64,000 nucleotides of DNA from Bacillus sp. FJAT-44742 (GTDB taxonomy: Bacteria > Bacillota > Bacilli > Bacillales > Marinococcaceae): the NCBI RefSeq assembly GCF_002797315.1, contig NZ_KZ454937.1:213439-277438 (forward strand), read 5' to 3'. Made by a program: the position numbers and the translations under genes. This document shows positions 8,083 to 16,637 of the stretch, piece by piece (positions within the stretch are counted from its first letter, which is position 1; each line of letters starts with the position of its first letter). Under the pieces are notes generated by a model. The model searched no databases, was not told where the DNA came from, and was given only the letters and a program-made list of their open reading frames with translations.

Positions 8083-9297
8083 TTATATGATTTCTTTTTC
8101 TCGTAATTGTTTTATTTCTTTCTCTTCAAGACCTGCCAGTTCTCTTAAAATACTTTCGCTATCCTCACCTAAATCTGGCCCTGCCTTACGTATTGAGCCA
8201 GGGGTTTCAGAAAACTTTGGTACGATTCCTGGCATTTTAACCTTTCCTAGACGAGGATGCTCTACCTCTACAATGTTCTCTCTCTCTTTAAAGTGCTCGT
8301 CTTCAAAAATATCTTTTATACTGTTAATTGGACTAATAGGTACTCCATATTCATCTAAGTGTTTTTGAAGGTCATCTCTGTTCTTGGTTTTCACCCAATC
8401 AGCTACGATTCCATTTGTTAATTCAAAATGTTCTAAACGAACTGAATTGGTATAAAACCGCTCATCTTCTAACATTTCTTCTTTCCCCATGGCTTTTGCT
8501 AAGCGGTTAAACGTGCGGTCGGAACTTGTTACAAGAACAATCCAATGACCATCTTTTGTTTTAAACGTACCTGCCGGGCTGGAATGACCACTTAATCCAG
8601 GAGATCTTTCTTTTATTTTTTGATTTTGGTCATAATCTGCTACTAAAAATTCCATCATGCGAAATACGGATTCATATAGACCCATGTCAACGTATTGCCC
8701 TTTCCCACCTTGTGCATCTCGATGGTAAAGAGCAGAAGCGGTAGCAAATGCCACATAAACACCTGTAATATAATCCAAAAGAGAAAATGAAGGACTAATA
8801 GGAGGTCGATCTTCATAACCATGGAGATAGGTAAAACCACTAAACGCTGTAGCTGGAGTACCAAATCCTGCTTTGGGAGAATAAGGTCCTGTCTGCCCAT
8901 ATCCAGTCACGCGGATCATGATGATATCTTTATTTACTTCTTTTAATTGGTCGTACCCGAGATTCCATTTTTCTAGAGTCCCCGGTCGGAAGTTTTCAAT
9001 TACTACATCAGACTTCTCGACTAGCTTTTTTAAGATAGTTTGCCCTTCTTCTCCATGCAAATCGAGTGTTAAAGATTTTTTGTTTCGTGCTAATCCCGGC
9101 CACCGTAATGGCTCACCTTCTTTAAAGGGACCCATTCTTCGAAGGGAATCTCCCTTCTTAGGCATTTCTATTTTAATGACTTCTGCCCCAAAATCACCCA
9201 GCAGTGTTGCTCCATATGGGGCAGCAATCATGGTTGATAAGTCTAATATTCGTAACCCTTTTAACGGTCCTTGATTGTCACTTAAAACTTGATTCAT
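8083..9297 (-). CDS. CaiB/BaiF-family (class III) CoA-transferase
   Basis: A 404-residue class III CoA-transferase. Family segments seen: PLKGLRILDLSTMIAAPYG, GDFGAEVIKIEMPKKGDSLR, RNKKSLTLDLHGEEG, and SLLDYITGVYVAFA, which carries the catalytic Asp expected to form the acyl anhydride. The C-terminal domain (GHWIVLVTSSDRTFNRLAKA) is also typical. The enzyme moves CoA from a donor such as succinyl-CoA to a carboxylic acid. Start 9297 has GAGGAGGT in place; an upstream ATG at 9333 lacks one. The next gene is an HMG-CoA-lyase-like enzyme, so the product is probably a 3-hydroxy-dicarboxylyl-CoA ester. Confidence 0.9.
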   Translation of the reverse strand: MNQVLSDNQGPLKGLRILDLSTMIAAPYGATLLGDFGAEVIKIEMPKKGDSLRRMGPFKEGEPLRWPGLARNKKSLTLDLHGEEGQTILKKLVEKSDVVIENFRPGTLEKWNLGYDQLKEVNKDIIMIRVTGYGQTGPYSPKAGFGTPATAFSGFTYLHGYEDRPPISPSFSLLDYITGVYVAFATASALYHRDAQGGKGQYVDMGLYESVFRMMEFLVADYDQNQKIKERSPGLSGHSSPAGTFKTKDGHWIVLVTSSDRTFNRLAKAMGKEEMLEDERFYTNSVRLEHFELTNGIVADWVKTKNRDDLQKHLDEYGVPISPINSIKDIFEDEHFKERENIVEVEHPRLGKVKMPGIVPKFSETPGSIRKAGPDLGEDSESILRELAGLEEKEIKQLREKEII

Positions 9298-9329
9298 ATT
9301 ATCACTTACCTCCTCGATAAAAATAGGAT

Positions 9330-9815
9330 TCATACTAATAAATAGGTAATTACCGGTATGGTTGTAATAATTGTTACTATACGAAAAAGGTGTATGGTTG
9401 CTGTCACCGGTATATCCGCTCCATGTGATTCTGCTATTAGGAGCATCTCACTCATTCCAGCGGGAGCTAAGCTAGAAAAAGCTGTAGCTGCATCATAGTT
9501 TAAAAGTTTCATAGATAAAATAGCTAATAAAGTAGAGATTAGTATCGTTGAAACAGATAATATAATAGAAGAGAAAAGTAACTCTCCAAACAGTAAAAAT
9601 GTATCTTCGGTAAAACTAAGCCCTATGCTTGACCCTATGAAAACTTGGATTAGACGTTTTGTTTTTAACTGTAAAGGATGAAAAGCCCCTGTAATCATAT
9701 TAAAAGTCGCTATTGCAAAGAGAGTCCCTAAAAGCGCTCCTATAGGAAAACCTGTTACATACCCTACAAGTCCTCCTGCTATCCCAATCCCTATTAACTT
9801 GGCATTACCTTTCAC
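9330..9815 (-). CDS. AbrB-type membrane protein, half-size copy 2
   Basis: A 161-residue protein with about five membrane segments matching one AbrB-duplication repeat (the domain in membrane proteins formerly labelled ammonia monooxygenase/AbrB). Usual relatives of about 350 residues contain two repeats; here each repeat is a separate gene. Landmarks are GGLVGYVTGFPIGALLG at the N terminus and SLAPAGMSEMLLIAESHGAD in the second half. A GTG start at 9815 follows AGGAAAGGAT and lies three bases after the preceding stop codon. It probably forms a heteromer with the partner half and may be a carboxylate transporter or an accessory of the Tct system. Confidence 0.75.
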   Translation of the reverse strand: MKGNAKLIGIGIAGGLVGYVTGFPIGALLGTLFAIATFNMITGAFHPLQLKTKRLIQVFIGSSIGLSFTEDTFLLFGELLFSSIILSVSTILISTLLAILSMKLLNYDAATAFSSLAPAGMSEMLLIAESHGADIPVTATIHLFRIVTIITTIPVITYLLV

Positions 9816-9818
9816 TTT

Positions 9819-10325
9819 TTATCCTTTCCTCCCCCATTTCTTTACACCCCAGGAGATAATATAAGGAAACACCAACATTACAAGAAGCAAGCGAATAAAA
9901 TGTAAAAATATAACCCCTGGGGCTTCAAGGTTCAAAGCTTCAGCCATAGTAGCCATTTCTACCATTCCCCCAGGTGCAGAGGAAAGTATAGCAATAGCTT
10001 TGTCGAGTCCGGTAAAGAAATAGACCATGAATGCCACTGAGCAAGTCATAAAAACAACTGCAATAATGATAAATAACAACCCTTTACCTGCACGCTTTAA
10101 TTGGCCTTTATTTAACTGGTAAAAACTCAGCCCAATCATTATGCCTAAAGCAAGTTGGACTAAGAAAGTAACAACTTCACTGGGTTCCATTGTAATCCAG
10201 CCCATTACACGTCCGGTTCCTACAGCTAGCATAGCTCCAAGAATTGTTCCCATAGGGATTCTTAGAAGATAGCCAATTCCGCCTCCCAGTAAACCAAGTA
10301 CAATAAAGAACCCAATGTTTATCAT
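9819..10325 (-). CDS. AbrB-type membrane protein, half-size copy 1
   Basis: A 168-residue membrane protein homologous to its neighbour and carrying one AbrB-duplication repeat: GGGIGYLLRIPMGTILGAML at the N terminus and SSAPGGMVEMATMAEALNLE in the second half, parallel to SLAPAGMSEMLLIAESHG in the other copy. About five transmembrane helices are visible. It ends immediately before the second half-gene and lies 16 bases after TctA, deep inside the catabolic operon. The two genes look like a natural split: both have complete N termini and their own start signals. Function is unknown; transport of the same carboxylate is an inference from context. Confidence 0.75.
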   Translation of the reverse strand: MINIGFFIVLGLLGGGIGYLLRIPMGTILGAMLAVGTGRVMGWITMEPSEVVTFLVQLALGIMIGLSFYQLNKGQLKRAGKGLLFIIIAVVFMTCSVAFMVYFFTGLDKAIAILSSAPGGMVEMATMAEALNLEAPGVIFLHFIRLLLVMLVFPYIISWGVKKWGRKG

Positions 10326-10341
10326 TATTGCCGCCCCGCTT

Positions 10342-11865
10342 CTACATACTGGTATCCTGTTTTACTTCGTTATTTTCTTTACGCTTATTTAAAACTGTTT
10401 GAATAGATGGTACTAAAAACAAAATAATCGTAACCACTAACATCCCGGTGAAAATTGGCCGTTGTAATAATGACCAATATTGACCTTCATACATTACCAT
10501 CGTTCTTGTTAGCTCTCCATCAATGGTGCCTCCTAATATAAGTCCAAGGAGTAACGCGATGATAGGGTAATCTAGTTTCCTCATTATAAGGGCAATTAAA
10601 GCAAATCCTAAAGTAAGGATTACATCTAGATAAATACCACGTACAGAAAAGGCACCGAGAAAACAAAATATAGTAACTATAGGGATTAATAGGCGTGTCG
10701 GGACTAACACTACTTTACTGAAATACCATATAAACAAGACCCCAATCCCAATAAGTAGAATCCCTTGAAGAAAGTTTCCAATGATTACAGCATAAGTCAT
10801 ATCCATATGATCCCTGACTAAAAACGGTCCTGGTGAAAGGCCGTGAATCATAAAAGCTGCCATAAGCACAGCAGTTGCACTACCTCCGGGAATGCCAAAG
10901 GTTAACATGGTTGCCATTCCGCCGCTTTCTGAACCATTATTCGCTGTCTCTGCTGCAACTAACCCTGCTGGTTCTCCCTTGCCAAAATTACTTTTATTCT
11001 TAGAGAAAGTTTGAGCTTGAGAATAACTTACTAGAGATGCTACAGTGGAGCCTGCAGCGGGTAACAATCCTATGATCACTCCAATAAACGTTGAACGAAT
11101 GACATTTAACTTTTGTTTAACGACAAGCTTCATCCCTTTTAATATGGGCGTGAAACTTTTTTGTACATTTCCAGTTCCTTCTCCGGTAATAAACTTACGT
11201 TGTATGAGAAAAAACAATTCTGAAATTGCAAGTAATCCCATCAAAGCTGGGACTAGTTGAATTCCTTCATAAAGTGCAGCTTCTCCAAAAGTTCCTCGGG
11301 CCCTTCCGAAGGCTGTAGCTCCTATGGAGCCTAAGAGCAATCCCAAAAACCCCACAATTAAAGTTTTACTTACACTTCCCTTAACTGTACTTATTATCGA
11401 TAAAGCAAATACCGTAAGCATGAGCATTTCAGGTGCTTGGAAAGCTAAAACTAGGTTTCCTAGAGGTTCTAAAAAAATGAAAATTACCATGTACCCGATT
11501 AAACAACCTATGACCGATGACATAAGGCCTGCACCTAACGCTTCATTTTGCCTTCCATTTTTTGTCATCGGGTAGCCATCTAGCGTGGTTGCAACAGCCC
11601 CAGGAGCCCCAGGGATGTTTAACATGATTGCGGTCACTCCTCCTGAATAAACTGACCCGGTAAAAATAGCCGACAAAAACATAATGGCATCAATTGGCTG
11701 CATGTGATAAGTCAAGGGAAGCATTAATGCAATACCTAAAGTGCCAGAGACTCCTGGGATGGCACCTAATATTATTCCCACAAGGAGACCTATAAAAATA
11801 AAAAGGAGAACTTGCCATTGAAATAAGAGATCTAGTCCTTGGGACACAGCGGTTAAATCTATCAC
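10342..11865 (-). CDS. tctA: Tripartite tricarboxylate transporter large membrane subunit TctA
   Basis: A 507-residue protein with roughly eleven to twelve membrane helices and TctA signatures: GIILGAIPGVSGTLGIALML at the N terminus, YSGGVTAIMLNIPGAPGAVA and the second GLLPAAGSTVASLVSY plus ETANNGSESGGMATMLTFGIPGG. TctA is the channel subunit for sodium-driven carboxylate uptake and works with TctB and the receptor TctC, both encoded just upstream. A GTG start at 11865 follows GGAGGACA. The transported acid is not defined by sequence, but the enzymes in the operon suggest a C5-C6 hydroxy or unsaturated di- or tricarboxylate. Confidence 0.92.
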   Translation of the reverse strand: MIDLTAVSQGLDLLFQWQVLLFIFIGLLVGIILGAIPGVSGTLGIALMLPLTYHMQPIDAIMFLSAIFTGSVYSGGVTAIMLNIPGAPGAVATTLDGYPMTKNGRQNEALGAGLMSSVIGCLIGYMVIFIFLEPLGNLVLAFQAPEMLMLTVFALSIISTVKGSVSKTLIVGFLGLLLGSIGATAFGRARGTFGEAALYEGIQLVPALMGLLAISELFFLIQRKFITGEGTGNVQKSFTPILKGMKLVVKQKLNVIRSTFIGVIIGLLPAAGSTVASLVSYSQAQTFSKNKSNFGKGEPAGLVAAETANNGSESGGMATMLTFGIPGGSATAVLMAAFMIHGLSPGPFLVRDHMDMTYAVIIGNFLQGILLIGIGVLFIWYFSKVVLVPTRLLIPIVTIFCFLGAFSVRGIYLDVILTLGFALIALIMRKLDYPIIALLLGLILGGTIDGELTRTMVMYEGQYWSLLQRPIFTGMLVVTIILFLVPSIQTVLNKRKENNEVKQDTSM

Positions 11866-11885
11866 GAATTTGTCCTCCTTTTCCT

Positions 11886-12344
11886 TTAAAATAAGATCCC
11901 GTGTGGAAGATTAACTCCAAGAAACTCAATAAAAACAACGTAAATAATGAGCATGATACTCCCTGGAAGGATCGTAAATTCCCACCATTTCCGACTGTTT
12001 AACAAGAAGTTCAGCCCTATAAAAAACAAGATGGAAGAAACAAAAAATCCTACCTGGGGGATAGCAATGATATAAATAATAAATGATAAAACTAGTAAAG
12101 CCTGACGGCTTCTTAACCAATTTTTAATATCCTTAATAAAGGACGTATTGTCTTTGCGTAACACCAAGATTTTAATCAATGAACGTGTAGTTTCAAAGAG
12201 CAGTACGACAGCCAACCCCCAACTCACTAGTTCAACCAGTTGGCGTTCTTCCTGTTCGGGAAGCGTTTGAACATCCAAGTAATAATAGAGTCCAAACGCC
12301 GCTATAACGACTAAAAATAGGATATTTTTTATCTCTTGAGCCAT
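11886..12344 (-). CDS. tctB: Tripartite tricarboxylate transporter small membrane subunit TctB
   Basis: A 152-residue protein with four predicted membrane helices (residues about 6-24, 40-55, 75-110 and 125-145), the usual TctB size and topology. It sits between tctC and tctA with short gaps, completing the transporter. An ATG at 12344 is preceded by GGGCGGGC; an in-frame GTG at 12365 is also possible and would begin directly after the tctC stop. TctB sequences vary widely, so the call rests mainly on topology and gene order. Confidence 0.8.
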   Translation of the reverse strand: MAQEIKNILFLVVIAAFGLYYYLDVQTLPEQEERQLVELVSWGLAVVLLFETTRSLIKILVLRKDNTSFIKDIKNWLRSRQALLVLSFIIYIIAIPQVGFFVSSILFFIGLNFLLNSRKWWEFTILPGSIMLIIYVVFIEFLGVNLPHGILF

Positions 12345-12365
12345 ATTCAGCCCGCCCTTAACCAC

Positions 12366-13379
12366 TTATTGGAATAACTCTTCATATTCGTAAATAACAT
12401 CAATTGTTTCACTAAGTTGATTACGAGTTTCGTCACTACCTGTCCAACTTAGGTACATATCTTGATCTTGTCCCCATTCTATGAATTCTTCATTAGTCAC
12501 TGAAGCTTCCAAGGCCTCTTCTAATAATTCGTATCTTTCAGGATACTCTTCTTTAAATTCTGATTTTACTTGGATAAAGCGCATATTGGATACTCCTGGA
12601 AGGTCCGTATCGTGTCCCATATCCTCTAATTCTTGATTAATAAGTGGTATATCTTCAGCATGCTCGTACGGTTCATCAGAAAAGATAGCTAGTGGACGTA
12701 AATCTTCACCGGCACCTGCTAAAGTACCTTCAACATCTGAAGCAATAAAATCTACTTCTCCTCCCATCAACGCCGTCCGCATGTCTCCGCCACCATCGTA
12801 AGGAACGGCACGAACATCCAAACCGAGTTCATCCATAACCATCTTTACTGCAATATCTGACCAGGAGGCAGAAATCATTGCATAACTTAACCCGCCAGGA
12901 TTATTTTCAACTTCTGTTAACAAATCGTCTAGTGTTTCATACTCTGAACTTTCATCCACCCAAATCGTAATAGGGGATTCATGAGTCAAGCCCAAATAAT
13001 CAAAATCTTCGAATTCATAATCTGCTTCACGTACAATACTTGCTTCAAAATGCGGGTGAGATTGGTAGATAAAATAAGTGCCATCTGAAGGGTCGGATTG
13101 CTTATGAGAAGTTGTTCCAACTGCTCCACCTCCACCTTCTCTATTCTCTACAACTACAGAAGTATCTAGTTCTTCTCCAAGGTAAGTTGCTAATGCACGT
13201 GCCTGTCTGTCAGCAGAGCCACCAGCTCCAAAAGGCACAATCATAGTGAGTTCTTCATCGGGCCAACTGCTTGCACTTGTCTCTTCACTGCTTCCTTCTT
13301 GAGTTCCTCCACAAGCACTTAGTAAAAGGACTCCTGCTGTTAATAGCCCAGTAACTTTCGCCCAACATTTCCTTTCCAT
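12366..13379 (-). CDS. tctC: Tripartite tricarboxylate transporter receptor TctC lipoprotein
   Basis: A 337-residue solute receptor with a signal peptide ending in LLLSAC (lipobox Cys23), then the family segment WPDEELTMIVPFGAGGSADR. It is rich in Asp and Glu, as expected for an exported halophile protein. It would bind the carboxylate outside the membrane and hand it to TctAB. It is the third gene of the operon after the dehydratase subunits. It is clearly a different receptor from the orphan at 3399-4376, with little similarity beyond family motifs, so the two probably bind different acids. Confidence 0.88.
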   Translation of the reverse strand: MERKCWAKVTGLLTAGVLLLSACGGTQEGSSEETSASSWPDEELTMIVPFGAGGSADRQARALATYLGEELDTSVVVENREGGGGAVGTTSHKQSDPSDGTYFIYQSHPHFEASIVREADYEFEDFDYLGLTHESPITIWVDESSEYETLDDLLTEVENNPGGLSYAMISASWSDIAVKMVMDELGLDVRAVPYDGGGDMRTALMGGEVDFIASDVEGTLAGAGEDLRPLAIFSDEPYEHAEDIPLINQELEDMGHDTDLPGVSNMRFIQVKSEFKEEYPERYELLEEALEASVTNEEFIEWGQDQDMYLSWTGSDETRNQLSETIDVIYEYEELFQ

Positions 13380-13421
13380 ATTAAATGCCCCCTTTTTTTG
13401 ATAACGCTTTCAAATGAATAG

Positions 13422-13922
13422 TTACGATGTTATTTGATAAGTTCCATGCTTCCTCAAATATGGTGTTAGTCCTCCTTCTTTTAAAATATTAATCATCACT
13501 TCAGGCATGGAAGTCCCATAGTAGGTTTCATTCTTTGAAACATTATGAACCTCTCCCTTGTACAGATTGACAATTATTTTGTCCCCTTGTTCTATACGGT
13601 GATCAGGGACTTCCATAACCGGCATTCCAACATTTATAGCATTTCTAAAGAAGATTCGAGCAAAAGATCGAGCAATTACAAGGGAGACTCCTGAAGACTT
13701 TATAGCAAGTGGAGCCTGTTCACGCGAGGAACCACAACCAAAATTAGTATCTGCAACCACAATATCTCCTTGTTTGACGTTGTTTTTAAATTGAGGATCT
13801 AAATCTTCAAAAACATGCTGAGCTAAATGAGACAAATCCAATGTCTTAGTGTACTTTCCAGGAATAATACGGTCAGTGTCTATGTTTTTTCCATAAGTAT
13901 GAGTGTCACCTTCAAACCTCAA
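13422..13922 (-). CDS. LeuD-like small subunit of a (homo)aconitase/isopropylmalate dehydratase-type enzyme
   Basis: A 166-residue swivel-domain protein of the LeuD/3-isopropylmalate dehydratase small-subunit family in the short (165-170 residue) version usually paired with HacA-type large subunits. Key segments: [15 protein letters not shown] at the N terminus and [17 protein letters not shown], the substrate-binding loop. The best start is TTG at 13922, which has GGGGGTGAG four bases upstream and overlaps the large-subunit gene by 11 bases. Together the subunits would hydrate or dehydrate a hydroxy-dicarboxylate. Leucine biosynthesis is unlikely because no leuA or leuB lies nearby and the operon is catabolic in character. 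Confidence 0.85.
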   Translation of the reverse strand: MRFEGDTHTYGKNIDTDRIIPGKYTKTLDLSHLAQHVFEDLDPQFKNNVKQGDIVVADTNFGCGSSREQAPLAIKSSGVSLVIARSFARIFFRNAINVGMPVMEVPDHRIEQGDKIIVNLYKGEVHNVSKNETYYGTSMPEVMINILKEGGLTPYLRKHGTYQITS

Positions 13923-15162
13923 GTTTCTCACCCCCTTTAATAATTGCCCTTGTAATTCTTCCGTAAAGTGCAGAAGAAGCCACAACAGCAGGAGAACCTA
14001 GAAATACATTGGCATTTGGATTGCCCATACGACCTTTAAAGTTTCTATTCGTGGAAGAAATAATAGTTTCTTCATCACCGGGAATTCCCATATGCGTTCC
14101 TACGCAAGGCCCGCATCCAGAGGTAAGAAAAGTAGCTCCTGACGCCATAAGAGTTTGTACTGTCCCATCTTCCATCCCTTCTTTCATTACTCGTTTTGAA
14201 GCTGGAGCAATTAATAAACGGACGTTAGGATGAATTTTCTTTCCGTTTAGAACCTGTGCGGCTGCCTGTAAATCTTCTAATCGACCGTTTGTACAACTCC
14301 CTATAAAAGCCTGTTGGATAGGTGTTCCTTCAACTTCCGATATATTTCTTACATCATCCGGGGAATGAGGAATAGAAATTTGTGGTTCGATATGAGAAAC
14401 GTCAACTTCATATACTTTAGAGTATGAAGCATCTTTATCTGGTGTTATAGCTTCAAACTCTTCCTCTAAAGTAAGACCTTTTGTGTCCACCAATCCAGCT
14501 TTTGCGCCCATTTCGATAGACATGTTTGCAAGGGTCATTCTACTTGCAAGAGTAAAAGATTCTAAGGCGTCTCCCGTATATTCAATTGCAGAATAAGTAG
14601 CTCCCTCAATTCCTAAAGTACCTACAAGATGAAGAACTACATCTTTGGCAGTCACTCCTGTTTGTAACTGTCCATTCAAACGAATTTGTATTGTTTCGGG
14701 AACTTTAACCCATGTTTTACCTGTTAACCAAACACCAGCCAGGTCTGTTGAACCTACTCCTGTTGAAAAAGCCCCTAGTGCTCCGTAAGTACAAGTGTGA
14801 GAATCAGCTCCTAGAACGAGATCTCCGGGTTTCACATGATTGTTTTCTACCATTAACTGATGGCAAATCCCTTCACCGATATCATAAAAGTAAACACCTT
14901 GTTTTTCAGAAAATCCCCTCATCATTTTATGAAGATTAGCAATTCTTTCATTAGGTGGGGGAGAAGCATGGTCAATTACAAGTACTACCTTGTCTTTATC
15001 CCACACCTTCTCCCCACCCATTTCTTCAAAAGCTTTGATGGTTAGAGGGGCTGTCGTATCTGAAGCCATAGTTGAGTCTACATTGACTATGGCTATATCT
15101 CCCGCACGAACCTCTTTATTTCCATGAGAAGAAATGATCTTTTCAATAACTGTTTTTCCCAT
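13912..15162 (-). CDS. LeuC/HacA-like large subunit of an aconitase-family hydro-lyase
   Basis: A 416-residue aconitase-superfamily protein. The [4Fe-4S] ligand motifs are intact: GSCTNGRLEDL and TSGCGPCVGTHMG. Other conserved parts are ADSHTCTYGALGAFSTGVGS and SPAVVASSALYGRI. Size and separate small subunit fit the 3-isopropylmalate dehydratase/homoaconitase group. Start 15162 follows AAGGAGTG; an in-frame GTG three codons upstream overlaps that ribosome binding site. It is the first gene of a nine-gene operon with TctCBA, CoA-transferase and lyase, so its substrate is probably citramalate, mesaconate/itaconate or a similar acid rather than isopropylmalate. Confidence 0.88.
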   Translation of the reverse strand: MGKTVIEKIISSHGNKEVRAGDIAIVNVDSTMASDTTAPLTIKAFEEMGGEKVWDKDKVVLVIDHASPPPNERIANLHKMMRGFSEKQGVYFYDIGEGICHQLMVENNHVKPGDLVLGADSHTCTYGALGAFSTGVGSTDLAGVWLTGKTWVKVPETIQIRLNGQLQTGVTAKDVVLHLVGTLGIEGATYSAIEYTGDALESFTLASRMTLANMSIEMGAKAGLVDTKGLTLEEEFEAITPDKDASYSKVYEVDVSHIEPQISIPHSPDDVRNISEVEGTPIQQAFIGSCTNGRLEDLQAAAQVLNGKKIHPNVRLLIAPASKRVMKEGMEDGTVQTLMASGATFLTSGCGPCVGTHMGIPGDEETIISSTNRNFKGRMGNPNANVFLGSPAVVASSALYGRITRAIIKGGEKLEV

Positions 15163-15177
15163 TCTTTTCACTCCTTT

Positions 15178-15951
15178 TTAAAAGTTAGAGATTTGCTGAA
15201 ATCCTAACTTACTTGAAATTTTGTTTGCTCCATCTTTTACTTGTTGAGTTAATTTTTTTTCTAACTCTTCGTTCATTCTTGCTCCTAATCCTGAAATCGA
15301 AAGTCCCGCTATCATTTGTCCAGAAGCATTAAAGATTGGCGCGGATATAGAGTAAGCTCCAAATACTCTATCACCTAGGCTTACCGCACAACCGTTTTCT
15401 TTAAAAGAAGTCAAGTCCTTGTAATAAGAACCCCTCTCAATTTCTTCTTCATTTTCTCTCTCCCATTCTTGAAGAATATTTTCGGTAAACGTTCTATCAG
15501 CAAAGGCTAAAAATATTCTTCCTGACGCCCCTCGAACAAGCGGATAGGGATATCCCAAACGGACAAACTGTCGTATATCTTCTGAACCGTCCACCTTTTC
15601 TACACATACACGATGGGTAGATTGTAAAATGTTTAAACTGGTTGTTTCATTTGTTTGGTTAGAAAGTTCTTTAAGTATTGGAAGTGCTTCTTTTCTAACA
15701 TCCAGAGTCTCACTAACAATTTGACCAAAACCTACAAAAGGAAGGCCCAATCTGTACAAACCGTCGGTTTCATTTCTAATAATTAGCCCTTTTTCCTTCA
15801 AAGAAGTTAGTAATCTGAAAACTGTTGGTCTTTTTAAACCTGTTTGCTCTACAAATTCGTTTATTGATAATTCGGGCTTATTTAAGGAAAAGCAATACAA
15901 AAGATCAACAGCACGTTCTACTGCCTGAACTGTATCTACTTTTTTTGTCAT
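15178..15951 (-). CDS. IclR-family transcriptional regulator
   Basis: A 257-residue IclR-type regulator with an N-terminal winged helix (VERAVDLLYCFSLNKPELSI, then VEQTGLKRPTVFRLLTSLKE) and a C-terminal GAF-like effector domain (GASGRIFLAFADRTF, LGDRVFGAYSISAPIFNASG). Start 15951 is chosen because GGAGTGG lies upstream; a GTG four codons earlier is inside that site. It heads the same strand as the catabolic operon and ends 15 bases before leuC, so it may be co-transcribed with it. Two dyads in its promoter are likely binding sites, implying autoregulation and control of the downstream operon by an acid or CoA ester. Confidence 0.88.
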   Translation of the reverse strand: MTKKVDTVQAVERAVDLLYCFSLNKPELSINEFVEQTGLKRPTVFRLLTSLKEKGLIIRNETDGLYRLGLPFVGFGQIVSETLDVRKEALPILKELSNQTNETTSLNILQSTHRVCVEKVDGSEDIRQFVRLGYPYPLVRGASGRIFLAFADRTFTENILQEWERENEEEIERGSYYKDLTSFKENGCAVSLGDRVFGAYSISAPIFNASGQMIAGLSISGLGARMNEELEKKLTQQVKDGANKISSKLGFQQISNF

Positions 15952-15970
15952 TTTTACAACCACTCCATTA

Positions 15971-16006
15971 TGTCCGTATTACGGACAACATATCCGTTAT
16001 ACGGTC
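15971..16006 (-). promoter_or_regulatory. Two IclR-type operators
   Basis: TGTCCGTATTACGGACA (15971-15987) is a perfect 17-bp palindrome. ATCCGTTATACGGTC (15992-16006) is a second, weaker dyad sharing the CCGT...ACGG core, placed 20-21 bases away, about two helical turns. They lie directly upstream of the IclR gene, as expected for IclR-family binding sites. Confidence 0.7.
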
Positions 16007-16159
16007 GATTAAAAGCATTCTATTATGTAAGCACTTTCAAGTCAACAATATTCTGAATTTTTTTTAGTTCTTCTGGTTCTTAATCTTTTATCATCTACTT
16101 AAATTTTCAATGTACAATTACTCTTTGTGTTAACTCACTTAAAAAAATATAAAAATATT

Positions 16160-16177
16160 CGTTTATACGTATAAACG
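16160..16177. repeat. 18-bp perfect palindrome
   Basis: CGTTTATACGTATAAACG is a perfect palindrome in the gene-poor stretch 16014-16637 between the catabolic operon and the partition genes. Its right end leads straight into an ACGTTTCTTCG repeat (16175-16185), the motif also found three times upstream of parA, so it may be part of the partition site. No convincing gene is seen in the rest of this stretch. Confidence 0.6.
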
Positions 16178-16637
16178 TTTCTTCGTAGGAATAAAAGAAT
16201 ATTTCTTTGTAAAGGTGATTCAAGAAGCTTGTATATATAAGGTTCATTGCATTACATAAAATCCATTAAAAAATTTATGTTGGAAGCAACAAACAATGGA
16301 TTTGCAAAAAGCATACTTTATCCAGTATACATACGTCCTATTGGTGCTAATTCTAGAACAAACACAGTAAACTTAAAAAAATGTATTCAACAGTACCTTT
16401 CTTTGAAATGTTAGTAAAAATAATTCAAGGACTTAGTCGGCAGGGAACAAAAGGCCTCCTTGAACACTATTTACTAACCCCTCCTACTTCCATAGTGGCT
16501 CGGAATTTTCCACTCTATAAATTGCGCTATATCTCATCACCACAAAAAAACACCAGCTTAAAATACAACTGGCGTTTAGAGCGTTTTAGACAACGCTAAT
16601 ACCGATTCACTTACAGGGGAATAGATAGTTTATTTCT

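Noticed and set aside
13422-15162. Leucine biosynthesis leuCD
   Set aside because: The enzyme family matches, but no leuA or leuB is present and the genes are fused into a transporter-CoA-transferase-lyase operon, so a catabolic dehydratase is more likely.
16381-16599. 72-residue plus-strand frame between the catabolic and partition genes
   Set aside because: The product has no domain pattern, no ribosome binding site precedes it, and the region contains palindromes and repeats instead.
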